A stretch of 64,000 nt of DNA. It comes from DATFYM01 sp035315065. GTDB taxonomy: Bacteria; Acidobacteriota; Terriglobia; UBA7540. Numbering within the stretch: position 1 is the first letter of the stretch; every line of letters begins with the position of its first letter. Below the pieces are notes generated by a model. It had not been told where the DNA came from, did not search any database, and saw only the letters and a list, made by a program, of their open reading frames with translations. A program made the position numbers and the translations under genes. This document shows, one piece after another, positions 1 to 7,626 of this stretch. The stretch spans positions 1 through 64,000 of the forward strand of contig DATFYM010000160.1 of NCBI GenBank assembly GCA_035315065.1. Reading direction: 5' to 3'.

Positions 1-363
1 AGGGTCTTTTCCGAGTGTCAGGCATTGGTGATTATCATCACCGTGCCAGGAAGAGGGGTCAGCGTGGACTTAGTCGGAAAGCTGGTGGGTCAATTCTGAG
101 TAGCAGACGTGGGTCAATTCTCGCGAGCGCCGAAGCTTCACGGCAATCTCCACATCTGGAATCCGCACTCTTATCGCAAAGGAAATCACCCTCCATCCTA
201 AATTGTATCTGGTGTTCCAAGTTACGTTTTTGGGTTGGAGCTTGCTCTGGTGGCATCATCCACCGGCTCCGGGAAAAGCGGTTGTGTTGCTTGCGGTTGT
301 GGCAGCCATTGTGACCGTTCAGCCCAAAATGACAGATAATCAACGCCTAGTCTAGCGTGGCTG
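1..363. other. 5' edge region with open frame for a lost N-terminus
   Basis: No complete gene. The 13-mer gtgggtcaattct occurs twice, near 86 and 110. From about 104 to 352 one frame is open and encodes two hydrophobic stretches (around LYLVFQVTFLGW and AVVLLAVVAAIV) leading to ATG at 329. That frame closes at a TAG at 353-355, where a small duplication shifts it out of frame with the following CDS. Confidence 0.5.
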
Positions 364-1023
364 GTGATCGTATCTGTGTTGTTTGTCGTGGAGTTTCGAG
401 CCATCGATCAGGATCGCTTCGTACATGATCAGGAACAAGCTAAAGCGCGAGCCGAAGAGACGAAAAATTTCCACGATATCGGTGATGGTATCAAACAGTC
501 AATTCAGGAAAGCCAGCGGCAGTTTGACGCCACGATGAAAAGCATGAAGGGATTATTATCAGAAACCACAGGCGGAAATAGCTATATATATTTTGACGTT
601 GCCTCGGTCTCAGGGCCGGTCGAGATTGAGCTTCCTGGTACCGGTCTTCAAAAGGGAGCCATGATAGTAAGTCTTGTTCGAGTGTTTAATGGTCAGTACC
701 CTCTTCACAATGTGTATGTGTCAGTGTTCGGGCCACACGCATGGGGGCCGCAGATCGAGTACGGAACCATATCCCCAAACGAACAGGGAAAACCGTTCCG
801 GGTTCCAGAACTTCAGTTCCTTCCAGACCAACCAAGGCAATATTTCAACTTGTGGATAAGTACATCTCACGAGTCTTATAGGCAGGTAATATTTGTTCAA
901 AAGTTCGCGGGGAAGTGGTTGTGGGCTAGTCGTCTTTATAAAGGCGCCGCCGCCAAACCTTTTCGCGTTTGGGCAGCCAAGGGATTTCCAAAGGAGCAAC
1001 TTGATTCTAATTGGGATAAGTAA
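364..1023 (+). CDS. Small membrane-anchored protein, 5' end probably frameshifted
   Basis: The 219-aa frame opens at GTG 364, inside a hydrophobic segment (VIVSVLFVVEF). A charged, probably coiled region follows (about residues 12-60, rich in Q, E and K), then a beta-rich C-terminal domain that I do not recognise. The natural start is probably upstream: ATG 329 gives MTDNQRL and then stops. Removing one 5-nt unit of the near tandem repeat CTAGT-CTAGC (about 347-356) joins it in frame to AWLVIVSVLF. The gene therefore looks broken by a 5-nt insertion, or there is a sequence error. The IS1595-type element begins just after the stop codon. Architecture (TM, coil, soluble domain) suggests an envelope protein. 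Function unknown. Confidence 0.6.
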   Translation: MIVSVLFVVEFRAIDQDRFVHDQEQAKARAEETKNFHDIGDGIKQSIQESQRQFDATMKSMKGLLSETTGGNSYIYFDVASVSGPVEIELPGTGLQKGAMIVSLVRVFNGQYPLHNVYVSVFGPHAWGPQIEYGTISPNEQGKPFRVPELQFLPDQPRQYFNLWISTSHESYRQVIFVQKFAGKWLWASRLYKGAAAKPFRVWAAKGFPKEQLDSNWDK

Positions 1024-1092
1024 GGAAAATCACTGATAATAGGACACATAAAGCAGTTGACAAACCCAAAGATTTAAGGTACAATACAAACC

Positions 1093-2070
1093 ATGATGAA
1101 CACCAATGATACTCCAAAAACGCTGCTCGAAGCGGTGGAATTTTTTAGCGAGTTCGAGCATTGCCGTAAGTTCATGATGGAAATTCGCTGGCCTGATGGC
1201 ATCGTTCGGTGCCCAGTCTGCGGCTCCAACCACGTCATCTACATGGAAAAGACACGGCGCTGGAAATGCTATGGCAAACACCCATGTCCGCAGTTTACGC
1301 TAAAGGTGGGAACGATTTTCGAGGATTCACCAATCGGCCTTGAGAAATGGATTCCGACCGTTTGGCTGTTGGTAAACTGCAAAAATGGAATCAGTTCGTA
1401 CGAACTCGGTCGGGCTCTGGGAGTGACGCAAAAGACCGCATGGTTCATGCTTCACCGGGTCCGAAAGGCATTGCAAGTTGGCGGCACTCTTGTGAAGCTG
1501 AAGGGTGAAGTTGAAGTTGACGAAACCTTCATCGGTGGCAAGGCTCGCAACATGCACCTTGCGCAGCGCAAGCGCCGCATCACCGGAACTGGCGGCAAGG
1601 ATAAGATTGTCGTCATGGGGGTTGTAGAGCGTGGTGGGAACGTTCAGGCCGTCGTTGTTCCAAGCCGAAAGAAACAGTCGCTTCAGGCTGAAGTGAAAGC
1701 ACGCGTCGAGGCCGGGTCGGCTCTCTACAGCGACGACTTGGATTCCTACAAGGGACTCCAAGGAGAGTACGCCCACCAAGTAGTTGACCATGCTGTTCAG
1801 TATGTAGACGGTCGCGTTCACACCAACACCCTCGAAAACTTCTGGAGCTTGTTGAAGCGTAGCATTCACGGAACATACGTGAGCATCGAGCCGTTTCATC
1901 TCCATCGCTACTTGGATGAGCAGAGCTTCCGGTACAACAATCGCAGCAAGGAACTTGGCGACGATGGCCGCTTTAAGGCCGCCCTGTCGCAGATCGTGGG
2001 GAAGCGACTGACCTACGATGAACTTACCGGCAAAGCGGCAATGGAGAAACAAAGGCAATTGGTTAACTAA
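1093..2070 (+). mobile_element. IS1595-family (ISXO2-like) transposase
   Basis: A 325-aa DDE-type transposase. The N-terminus carries a zinc ribbon (CPVCGS, then WKCYGKHPC) and an HTH-like segment (ISSYELGRALGVTQKTAW). The ISXO2-like catalytic core follows: VDETFIGG (first Asp), YSDDLDSY (second Asp) and HTNTLENFWSLLKRSI, the Asn-type third position used by much of the IS1595 family. Length is normal and the frame is intact, so it may be active. A 51-aa ORF follows at 2098. Terminal inverted repeats were not delimited with confidence: the left end lies between about 1023 and 1090, and the right end lies before about 2326, where a minus-strand gene resumes coding. Confidence 0.9.
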
Positions 2071-2097
2071 ACCGAAGCGAGGGAAGCGGGCTGCTTG

Positions 2098-2253
2098 ATG
2101 AGAATGAAAGCAGAAGATGTTGAAGTGAGCGACCCCGACGAAGCGATGAGGCGGTTAAAGTCGGCTTTGCGGCAACTTGTAAGGATTCCCAAGAGCGTGA
2201 TTAAAGCTAAGCGCAAGCGGGGACCATCCCTCAAAGCGAAGCAGAAAGGCTAG
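2098..2253 (+). CDS. Small basic accessory ORF of the IS1595-type element
   Basis: A 51-aa ORF, 27 nt downstream of the transposase stop and inside the element. It starts MRMKAEDVEVSDPDEAMRRL and ends in a Lys/Arg-rich tail (RKRGPSLKAKQKG). The pattern DPDEAM-RL-xx-L-RQLVRIPKS resembles small proteins that I recall sitting after IS1595-type transposases in several phyla. Their role is unknown. A nucleic-acid-binding accessory is possible from its charge, but this is inference. Confidence 0.55.
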   Translation: MRMKAEDVEVSDPDEAMRRLKSALRQLVRIPKSVIKAKRKRGPSLKAKQKG

Positions 2254-2319
2254 GTCGCCGAGCAACCACTGAGGTAAACCTCGCCATAGTTTACGTACTT
2301 GGTTACTCAAATATGTTGT

Positions 2320-2571
2320 TACCTTAATTTGGGCCGCAAGCACGCCCGGCGTCATGGTGCCCGCGAAGACGGGCCAGAAGAATCCTCCTCCCAAACGTTT
2401 ATGACTGAGCAGCGGCACATCCGTGGAAAAGCCGACCGCGGAGGCGATGAGAAAGGTCCCTATCAGCAGTTTTCGCAGGCGCCGCAAGGGTAGCGCCCGC
2501 CAGTAGGAACTGGAGGCGCTGGGATAGGCCGAGCGCAGGACTGCCAACCACTCTTGGGCTCTCTTTTTCAT
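2320..2571 (-). pseudogene. Truncated membrane-sensor gene, N-terminal remnant cut by the IS
   Basis: The minus-strand frame starts MKKRAQEWLAVLRSAY and has two hydrophobic segments (LLIGTFLIASAVGF and FFWPVFAGTMTPGVLAA). Around residue 82 (about 2326) the sequence stops resembling a membrane protein and runs into the insertion element, reaching a stop at 2155. The N-terminal style resembles multi-TM acidobacterial sensor or PP2C proteins. The family assignment is tentative. The missing part is not found on the left side of the element, so a deletion probably accompanied or followed insertion. Confidence 0.5.
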
Positions 2572-3122
2572 TGGCCGGATTGCTCCTCAATACGGCAGGG
2601 TCTTAATTTTGGAGACGGTCGAACGAATTCTCACCATTCTCGATTCCGCCGCCACGCCGCAAGCTTCAAATATACCCCGGTATCGCCTGCATCCGCTAAA
2701 AGGCGATTGCGGGACTTTTGGTCCGTGGAAGCGCGGGCCAGTCCATATCCTGCAACATTCAGTTCCTGGCACCCCCTAACCACGGGGCCCACTCCCCAAA
2801 GGGGGAAAGGAGAGTCACTCGAGGGATCTGATCGAGTCCTTTCAACAAAGCGGGATACGCCCCAAGTCCGTGTATACTCTACCCTCGCCCCTTTTGGGTG
2901 GGAGGGGTCGGGGGTGAGAGGATGTCAGGGATCAAGTGTGACAGGTTAGAATGAAGGCAAAGGGCTCGACCCTGACGCTCGACCGGTTCCAATGCCCCGC
3001 CGTCGAAGGCGGCCCCGGCACGGTCAGCGGTGCAATGCGGTGCACCAGGGGCACCCGTATGGCCGCGGTCGATCATCGCATCTCAAGGGCGGCCTGCAAG
3101 AGGCAGTCAAAAGGAGCGCTCG
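2572..3122. other. Intergenic region without recognisable gene
   Basis: Open frames here have no protein-like composition. There is a C/G-rich word stretch around 2885-2935 (ccccttttgggtgggagggg), similar in style to the other intergenic repeats. A good Shine-Dalgarno (aaaggagcg) precedes the tannase-like gene at 3123. Confidence 0.5.
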
Positions 3123-4748
3123 ATGTGTAGAACATCTGTTTTCTCATTCCTTACAGCTCTCACGCTCTCAGGCTTCTTTAATCCGAGGCCTGGCGCCGCT
3201 CAACAACCCTGCGAGAGCCTCGCCAAGCTGTCGCTGCCGGACACCAAGATCACCTTGGCACAGTCCGTGGCCGCGGGAGCATTCATCCCGCCACCTTCGC
3301 CCTTTCCGACGCCCGGTGGACCGCCAAGCTACAAGGACCTCCCGGCTTTTTGCAGGATCGTGGCAGAAGTTGCGCCCACCGCGGACTCGGATATCAAGAT
3401 CGAGGTCTGGATGCCCGCGAGCGGATGGAATGGCAAATACCGAGGCCAGGGGAACGGGGGCTTCGCGGGCATCATTGACTATCCCGGAATGGGCGCGGCG
3501 ATGAGGCGAGGCTACGCCACCGCTGGCACCGACACTGGGCATTCGGGATTCGACGCGGCGTGGGCCCTGGGTCACCCGGAGAAGGTGAAGGACTTCGGAT
3601 ATCGCGGTATCCATGAGATGACGTTGAAGGGCAAAGCGATAATGCACGCCTTCTACGGCGATAATCCACGGCACTCGTACTTCGCCAGTTGCTCGGACGG
3701 CGGCCGCGAGGCACTGATGGAAGCTCAGCGCTTCCCCGAAGACTATGACGGCATCCTGGCCGGCGCCCCCGCCAATTTTTGGACCCGTCTGCTTTTAGGG
3801 GGCATGTGGACTGAGGAAGCCATCACCGTGGATCCGGCCAGTTACATTCCTGCCGCCAAGCTGCCGGCCCTGAGTGCCGCTGTGCTGGCGGCCTGCGACG
3901 CGCAGGATGGCCTCGCTGACGGCATCCTCGATGATCCCCGGCAATGCCACTTCGATCCGGCAACCCTCGTTTGCAAGGAAGCCGACTCCAACGCTTGCCT
4001 CAGCGCGCCACAGGCCGCCGCTCTCAAGAAGATCTACGCCGGTCCGCACGACTCCGCCGGACACCAGCTTTTCCCTGGCTACCTGCCCGGGGGTGAGGAG
4101 GGTCCTGGGGGTTGGGGGATCTGGATCACCGGCTCGGCGCCAGGCCGCAGCCTGATGTCTTTCTTCGGAGTAGGGTACTTTTCCGAGATGGTTTATGAAA
4201 AAGCGGACTGGGATTACAAGACTTTCGATGTCGACGCAGCCTTGAAACTGGCCGAAGCCAAGACGGCGCACGCCCTTAACGCGACGGACCCTGATTTGAA
4301 GCCCTTCCAGACCCACGGTGGCAAGCTCATCGTGTACCATGGCTGGGCTGATGCGGCTATTCCGGCGCCCAACAGCATCAACTATTACGCCAGCGTGGTC
4401 GCGGCGATGGGCCAGCCCGACACCGACTCGTTCCTGCGACTCTTCATGGTGCCGGGAATGCAGCATTGCACTGATGGCCCGGGGCCTAATTCCTTCGGAC
4501 AAGCAGGCAGTCCCACACCCACACCGGACGATCCCGATCACAACGCGTACACTGCCTTGGAACTGTGGGTTGAGAAGGGTGTCGCGCCCTCCAGGATCAT
4601 CGCCACCAAGTACGTGGACGACTCCAACCATGCGAAAGGCGTGAAGATGACGCGGCCCCTGTGTCCGTACCCGCAGGTGGCGAAGTACAAAGGTAGCGGC
4701 GACACGAATGATGCCGCCAATTTTGTCTGCGCGCCAGGCTTGCGGTAG
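3123..4748 (+). CDS. Tannase / feruloyl esterase family protein (secreted)
   Basis: A 541-aa alpha/beta hydrolase of the tannase/feruloyl-esterase family, expected to cleave ester bonds in plant phenolics (gallate, ferulate or related esters). The start at 3123 is chosen over upstream ATG 3030 because of the Shine-Dalgarno aaaggagcg and the signal peptide that follows (MCRTSVFSFLTALTLSGFF, cleavage near GAAQQ). The family's CS-D-HC arrangement is visible: C190-S191 in CSDGGREAL, D410 in HGWADAAIP, and H448-C449 in GMQHC. The Cys pair would form the disulfide that brings Ser and His together. Length is typical. It is monocistronic, followed by a probable TA-like pair. The true substrate cannot be read from sequence. 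Confidence 0.88.
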   Translation: MCRTSVFSFLTALTLSGFFNPRPGAAQQPCESLAKLSLPDTKITLAQSVAAGAFIPPPSPFPTPGGPPSYKDLPAFCRIVAEVAPTADSDIKIEVWMPASGWNGKYRGQGNGGFAGIIDYPGMGAAMRRGYATAGTDTGHSGFDAAWALGHPEKVKDFGYRGIHEMTLKGKAIMHAFYGDNPRHSYFASCSDGGREALMEAQRFPEDYDGILAGAPANFWTRLLLGGMWTEEAITVDPASYIPAAKLPALSAAVLAACDAQDGLADGILDDPRQCHFDPATLVCKEADSNACLSAPQAAALKKIYAGPHDSAGHQLFPGYLPGGEEGPGGWGIWITGSAPGRSLMSFFGVGYFSEMVYEKADWDYKTFDVDAALKLAEAKTAHALNATDPDLKPFQTHGGKLIVYHGWADAAIPAPNSINYYASVVAAMGQPDTDSFLRLFMVPGMQHCTDGPGPNSFGQAGSPTPTPDDPDHNAYTALELWVEKGVAPSRIIATKYVDDSNHAKGVKMTRPLCPYPQVAKYKGSGDTNDAANFVCAPGLR

Positions 4749-5088
4749 CGCAGACAAGCTGAGGGTTCTGAAGTCGAGATCCTGCCAATCCTCTGCAAGT
4801 AATTCGGGACCAGTTTACCAACGCCGGTCTGTTGTCAGCGGCGCATGCCGCTTACACCCTCACCCGGTCCAACGCTTGCAGGAACGCGGGGCCACTGAAG
4901 AAGAGGTCGTCGCCACCATGCGTGAAGGCGAGCGGTTCTCCGCCAAGTTTGGGAGAACGGGGTTTCGCCGCAATTTTCCTTTTGGAAGTGAGTGGCTGGG
5001 ACGACGCTACAGCACCAAACAGGTGGAGGCTTACGCCGTCCAAGAGCGGGGCTGGCTCGTCATCACGGTGATTGTGAAATACTATTGA
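4708..5088 (+). CDS. DUF4258-type small protein (possible toxin), start uncertain
   Basis: The conserved part runs from HPVQRLQERGATEEEV to the C-terminus (WLVITVIVKYY) and matches the DUF4258 pattern: His at the front, an ERG-x-x-EEV helix, then a beta-rich end. Such proteins resemble RelE/BrnT-type toxins. ATG 4708 overlaps the end of the tannase-like gene by 41 nt and adds about 50 residues of low plausibility. No ATG or GTG lies close to the domain start, and the only in-frame TTG (4876) would cut the domain. Either the long start is used or the 5' end has shifted: an adjacent frame reads MSAAHAAYTL from TTG 4832. It lies 18 nt upstream of a DUF2283 gene, suggesting a two-gene unit. Confidence 0.6.
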   Translation: MMPPILSARQACGSADKLRVLKSRSCQSSASNSGPVYQRRSVVSGACRLHPHPVQRLQERGATEEEVVATMREGERFSAKFGRTGFRRNFPFGSEWLGRRYSTKQVEAYAVQERGWLVITVIVKYY

Positions 5089-5106
5089 GAAAGGCAGAAA
5101 GGGTCC

Positions 5107-5358
5107 ATGAAACTCGTATACGATCCTCGGTACAACATCGCTTATCTGCGGTTGCATGAGAAGACCGCCCAGGTGGAAACGCTTCGACTGAGCGACGAGA
5201 TCAACGTCGACATGGCCCCGGACGGAACGGTTTACGGCATCGAATTGCTCAATGCCAACGAGCAACTACGAGCAGAGGACGACGGGAACCTGGTAGTCGT
5301 CAACCAGGCGCAAGATGAGACGCACAAGGTGCCCCTGGGAGACCCCCCGCGCGGGTAG
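5107..5358 (+). CDS. DUF2283 family protein (possible antitoxin partner)
   Basis: An 83-aa protein with the DUF2283 pattern: MKLVYDPRYNIAYLRL, then LSDEINVDMAPDGTVYGIEL. The family is small, beta-rich and found next to DUF4258 genes in many bacteria, where the pair is presumed toxin-antitoxin-like. Here it follows the DUF4258 gene by 18 nt. Pairing is supported by order and spacing. Toxin-antitoxin function is inference. Confidence 0.75.
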   Translation: MKLVYDPRYNIAYLRLHEKTAQVETLRLSDEINVDMAPDGTVYGIELLNANEQLRAEDDGNLVVVNQAQDETHKVPLGDPPRG

Positions 5359-5383
5359 TTAGGATATCGTTTTTCAACCGGAA

Positions 5384-5491
5384 AAATTTTGGAGTTGTTG
5401 GATAATTTTGGATTGGAAGCCAAGACCTGATTTGTCGGCGCAGGATTTTCAATCCAAAATCGAAAATATCGAAAATCCAAAATCCAAAATT
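5384..5491. repeat. Word-type inverted repeat (ATTTTGGAT / ATCCAAAAT words)
   Basis: Left arm: variants of attttggattgg. Right arm: tandem variants of atccaaaat and gaaaatatc. It lies between the DUF2283 gene and the SDR gene. Confidence 0.6.
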
Positions 5492-5553
5492 CGACTTTGC
5501 TGGGACAGCGCCGGGCGGCGCGTGTTAGACTTAGGCTTAGGTCCCTTCCACTT

Positions 5554-6510
5554 ATGGCAATCTACCTTGTCACCGGCGGCGCCGGGTTCATCGGTTCTCA
5601 CCTTGTTCATGAGTTGGTCGCCCGAGGCGAAGAGGTCCGCGTTCTGGACAACTTCTCTACCGGCAAGCGCGAGAACCTGGAGGCGGTCCGCGACCGCGTC
5701 ACGATCCACGAAGCGGACATCACTGAACTGGAGAAGATCCGGCCGCTGTTTGCGGGCGTCGATTACGTGGCCCACCTGGCAGCGCTCTCGTCGGTGGTGC
5801 GCTCGGTGGAGGATCCGGTGGGCACCAATGCCGTGAACCTGGGCGGCACCCTCAACGTGTTGTTGGCGTCGCGCGACGCCGGCGTAAAGCGCGTGGTGTC
5901 GGCGGCTTCGGCGGCCGTCTACGGCAATAATCCCACGCTGCCGCGCCGCGAGTCGGATGCGCCCGATCCCCTCTCACCCTACGCGCTCACTAAGCTGGCC
6001 GGCGAGTATTACTGCCGCATCTTCACCCGCCTCTATCAGCTTGAGGCGGTGGCGCTGCGTTTCTTCAATATCTTCGGGCCGCGTCAGGATCCCGAGTCTC
6101 CCTACACCGGAGTGCTTTCCAAGTTCATCACCGCCTACCTGCGCGGGTCGACGCCGGTGATCTTCGGCAACGGCGAGCAATCGCGCGACTTTACTTACGT
6201 CGCCAACGTGGTGGAGGCGGTTCTGCTGGCTTGCCGCGCGCCCAACTCCGCCGGCGCCCCCGGCGCCACGCTCAACGTAGGCACCGGCGAAAGCTACACC
6301 CTGAACCAGACCATCGCCCTGCTGAACCGCATCTTCGGCCGCGAGGTCGTGCCCCGCTACGATCCGCCGCGCCCGGGCGACGTGCTGGAGTCGCGGGCAG
6401 ATATCTCCCTGGCGCGCCAGGTCCTGGGCTACGAGCCCAAGGTGCGCTTCGAACCAGGACTGCGGGAAACCGTCGAGTGGTACAAGAGAACGATGAACTC
6501 TGAACGATGA
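5554..6510 (+). CDS. NAD-dependent epimerase/dehydratase (UDP-hexose 4-epimerase-like SDR)
   Basis: A 318-aa extended SDR. The Rossmann motif GGAGFIGS is at residues 8-15, and the Tyr-x3-Lys site is in SPYALTKLAGEYY. The C-terminal part has RFFNIFGPRQDP and FTYVANVV, typical of UDP-GlcNAc/UDP-glucose 4-epimerases (GalE/WbpP group). The start at 5554 gives the classical MAIYLVTGG N-terminus. It is the first gene of a block with a polysaccharide deacetylase, a GT28-like transferase and SqdB, so it probably supplies a nucleotide sugar for glycans or glycolipids. The last residues (TMNSER) are encoded by the start of a downstream word-type repeat. Substrate unknown. Confidence 0.85.
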   Translation: MAIYLVTGGAGFIGSHLVHELVARGEEVRVLDNFSTGKRENLEAVRDRVTIHEADITELEKIRPLFAGVDYVAHLAALSSVVRSVEDPVGTNAVNLGGTLNVLLASRDAGVKRVVSAASAAVYGNNPTLPRRESDAPDPLSPYALTKLAGEYYCRIFTRLYQLEAVALRFFNIFGPRQDPESPYTGVLSKFITAYLRGSTPVIFGNGEQSRDFTYVANVVEAVLLACRAPNSAGAPGATLNVGTGESYTLNQTIALLNRIFGREVVPRYDPPRPGDVLESRADISLARQVLGYEPKVRFEPGLRETVEWYKRTMNSER

Positions 6511-6672
6511 ATGATGAACAGAAGAGAAGACAGTAGACGATACGCGGTAGACAGAGACAGGAAAGAGCCACCGCCGGGGACTTTCTTTCCCGTATGCCGT
6601 ATGCCGTCTACAGTCTACCGTCTACTATCTTCTCTTCTGTTCATCATTCATCGTTCATCGTTCATCATTTCC
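6486..6672. repeat. Nested word-type inverted repeat between convergent genes
   Basis: The outer words gaacgatgaatgatgaac pair with gttcatcattcatcgttc. The inner words agtagacgatacgcggtag pair with cgtctacagtctaccgtc. It overlaps the last codons of both flanking genes. Confidence 0.75.
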
Positions 6673-7376
6673 CCCAAGAAGTCTGTCACCGTCACAAAAC
6701 TGTACCCCGCGGCGCGCGCGGCGTCGATGATCTGCGGCAAAGCCTTCACCGTCGCCGATTGATCGATGGGGCGCTGCGGCCGCGTTTCCAATCCGTCGTG
6801 AAGCAGAATGATAGAGCCCGGCTCGAGGTGCTTCAGGGTTTCGCTGACGATCCGATCCTTCCCGTATTTCCAGTCGTAGCCTGTGTCCGACCAATTCACC
6901 AGCGTTAGCCCGCGCTGGCGCAGCACGGGATAGATTCCCAGCCAGCGGGCCCCGTAGGGCGGGCGAAAAATCGCAGGACGGCCGCCGGTGAACTTCTCAA
7001 TCGCGTTCTGCGCGCGGTCAATTTCGCCGCCCATGAACGATCGGCTCTTGAAATAGAGAAACGGGTGCGAGTACGTGTGGTTCCCGATGGCGTGGCCTTC
7101 CGCCTTGATGCGGCGGGCAATCTCGGGGTAGCGCTCGACATTTTTCCCGCAGAGAAAGAATGTGGCCTTCACGTTGCGCTCGCGAAGAACGTCCAGAACC
7201 TGCTCGGTGAAGACAGGAGCGGGACCATCGTCGAAAGTGAGGGCGATGCGGCGTCCTGCAGCCGGACCGCGCACCACCGCCGGACCGAAGAGCTGAAGCG
7301 TGGGAATGCTCCACGCGTAACAGTAGATCGAGAACAACGCGAAGCCGGCGATCGCGACCAGGATCAGGACTTTCAT
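6648..7376 (-). CDS. Polysaccharide deacetylase (NodB/CE4 family), membrane-anchored
   Basis: A 242-aa protein with an N-terminal TM or signal anchor (MKVLILVAIAGFALFSIYCY) and a NodB domain. ALTFDDGP gives the catalytic and metal aspartates (D49, D50), NHTYSH the metal histidines (H100, H104), and RPPYGAR and LHDG the later motifs. It probably removes N-acetyl groups from peptidoglycan or an extracellular polysaccharide at the cell surface. The start at 7376 is preferred because upstream frame sequence is word-repeat DNA. A candidate aggagg lies about 22 nt upstream, unusually far. The C-terminal tail MMNDER comes from the convergent intergenic repeat. Confidence 0.87.
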   Translation of the reverse strand: MKVLILVAIAGFALFSIYCYAWSIPTLQLFGPAVVRGPAAGRRIALTFDDGPAPVFTEQVLDVLRERNVKATFFLCGKNVERYPEIARRIKAEGHAIGNHTYSHPFLYFKSRSFMGGEIDRAQNAIEKFTGGRPAIFRPPYGARWLGIYPVLRQRGLTLVNWSDTGYDWKYGKDRIVSETLKHLEPGSIILLHDGLETRPQRPIDQSATVKALPQIIDAARAAGYSFVTVTDFLGEMMNDER

Positions 7377-7427
7377 CGGTGCCGAAGGTTCTCGGAATCC
7401 TCCTAGCAGAGCTGTGTAACACTTCTG

Positions 7428-7525
7428 TGCGGGGTTCGGGATTCGGGATTCGCTGTTCGCAGGAACCCCGAACCCGATCTTTTTCATCTGCGAATCCCAA
7501 ACCCCCGACCCCGCCTGCGCCCTTT
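7428..7525. repeat. Word-type inverted repeat (GGGATTCG / CGAATCCC words)
   Basis: ggggttcgggattcgggatt faces ctgcgaatcccaaacccc. It lies between the divergent deacetylase and glycosyltransferase genes. Confidence 0.65.
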
Positions 7526-7626
7526 TTCCCTGCTCCGTCATCTTATCCTGAACTCGGCAGGCCGGGAAGATGGTTCGTGTAATAGACTGGACCTCGCGCC
7601 TTATCCGGCGCGCCGAAGCTGATCCT

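Noticed and set aside
1327..2058. 243-aa antisense frame over the transposase
   Set aside because: Shadow of a clear IS1595-family transposase on the other strand.
2554..2949. 131-aa plus-strand ORF after the insertion element
   Set aside because: Low-complexity translation of intergenic word DNA, no recognisable domain.
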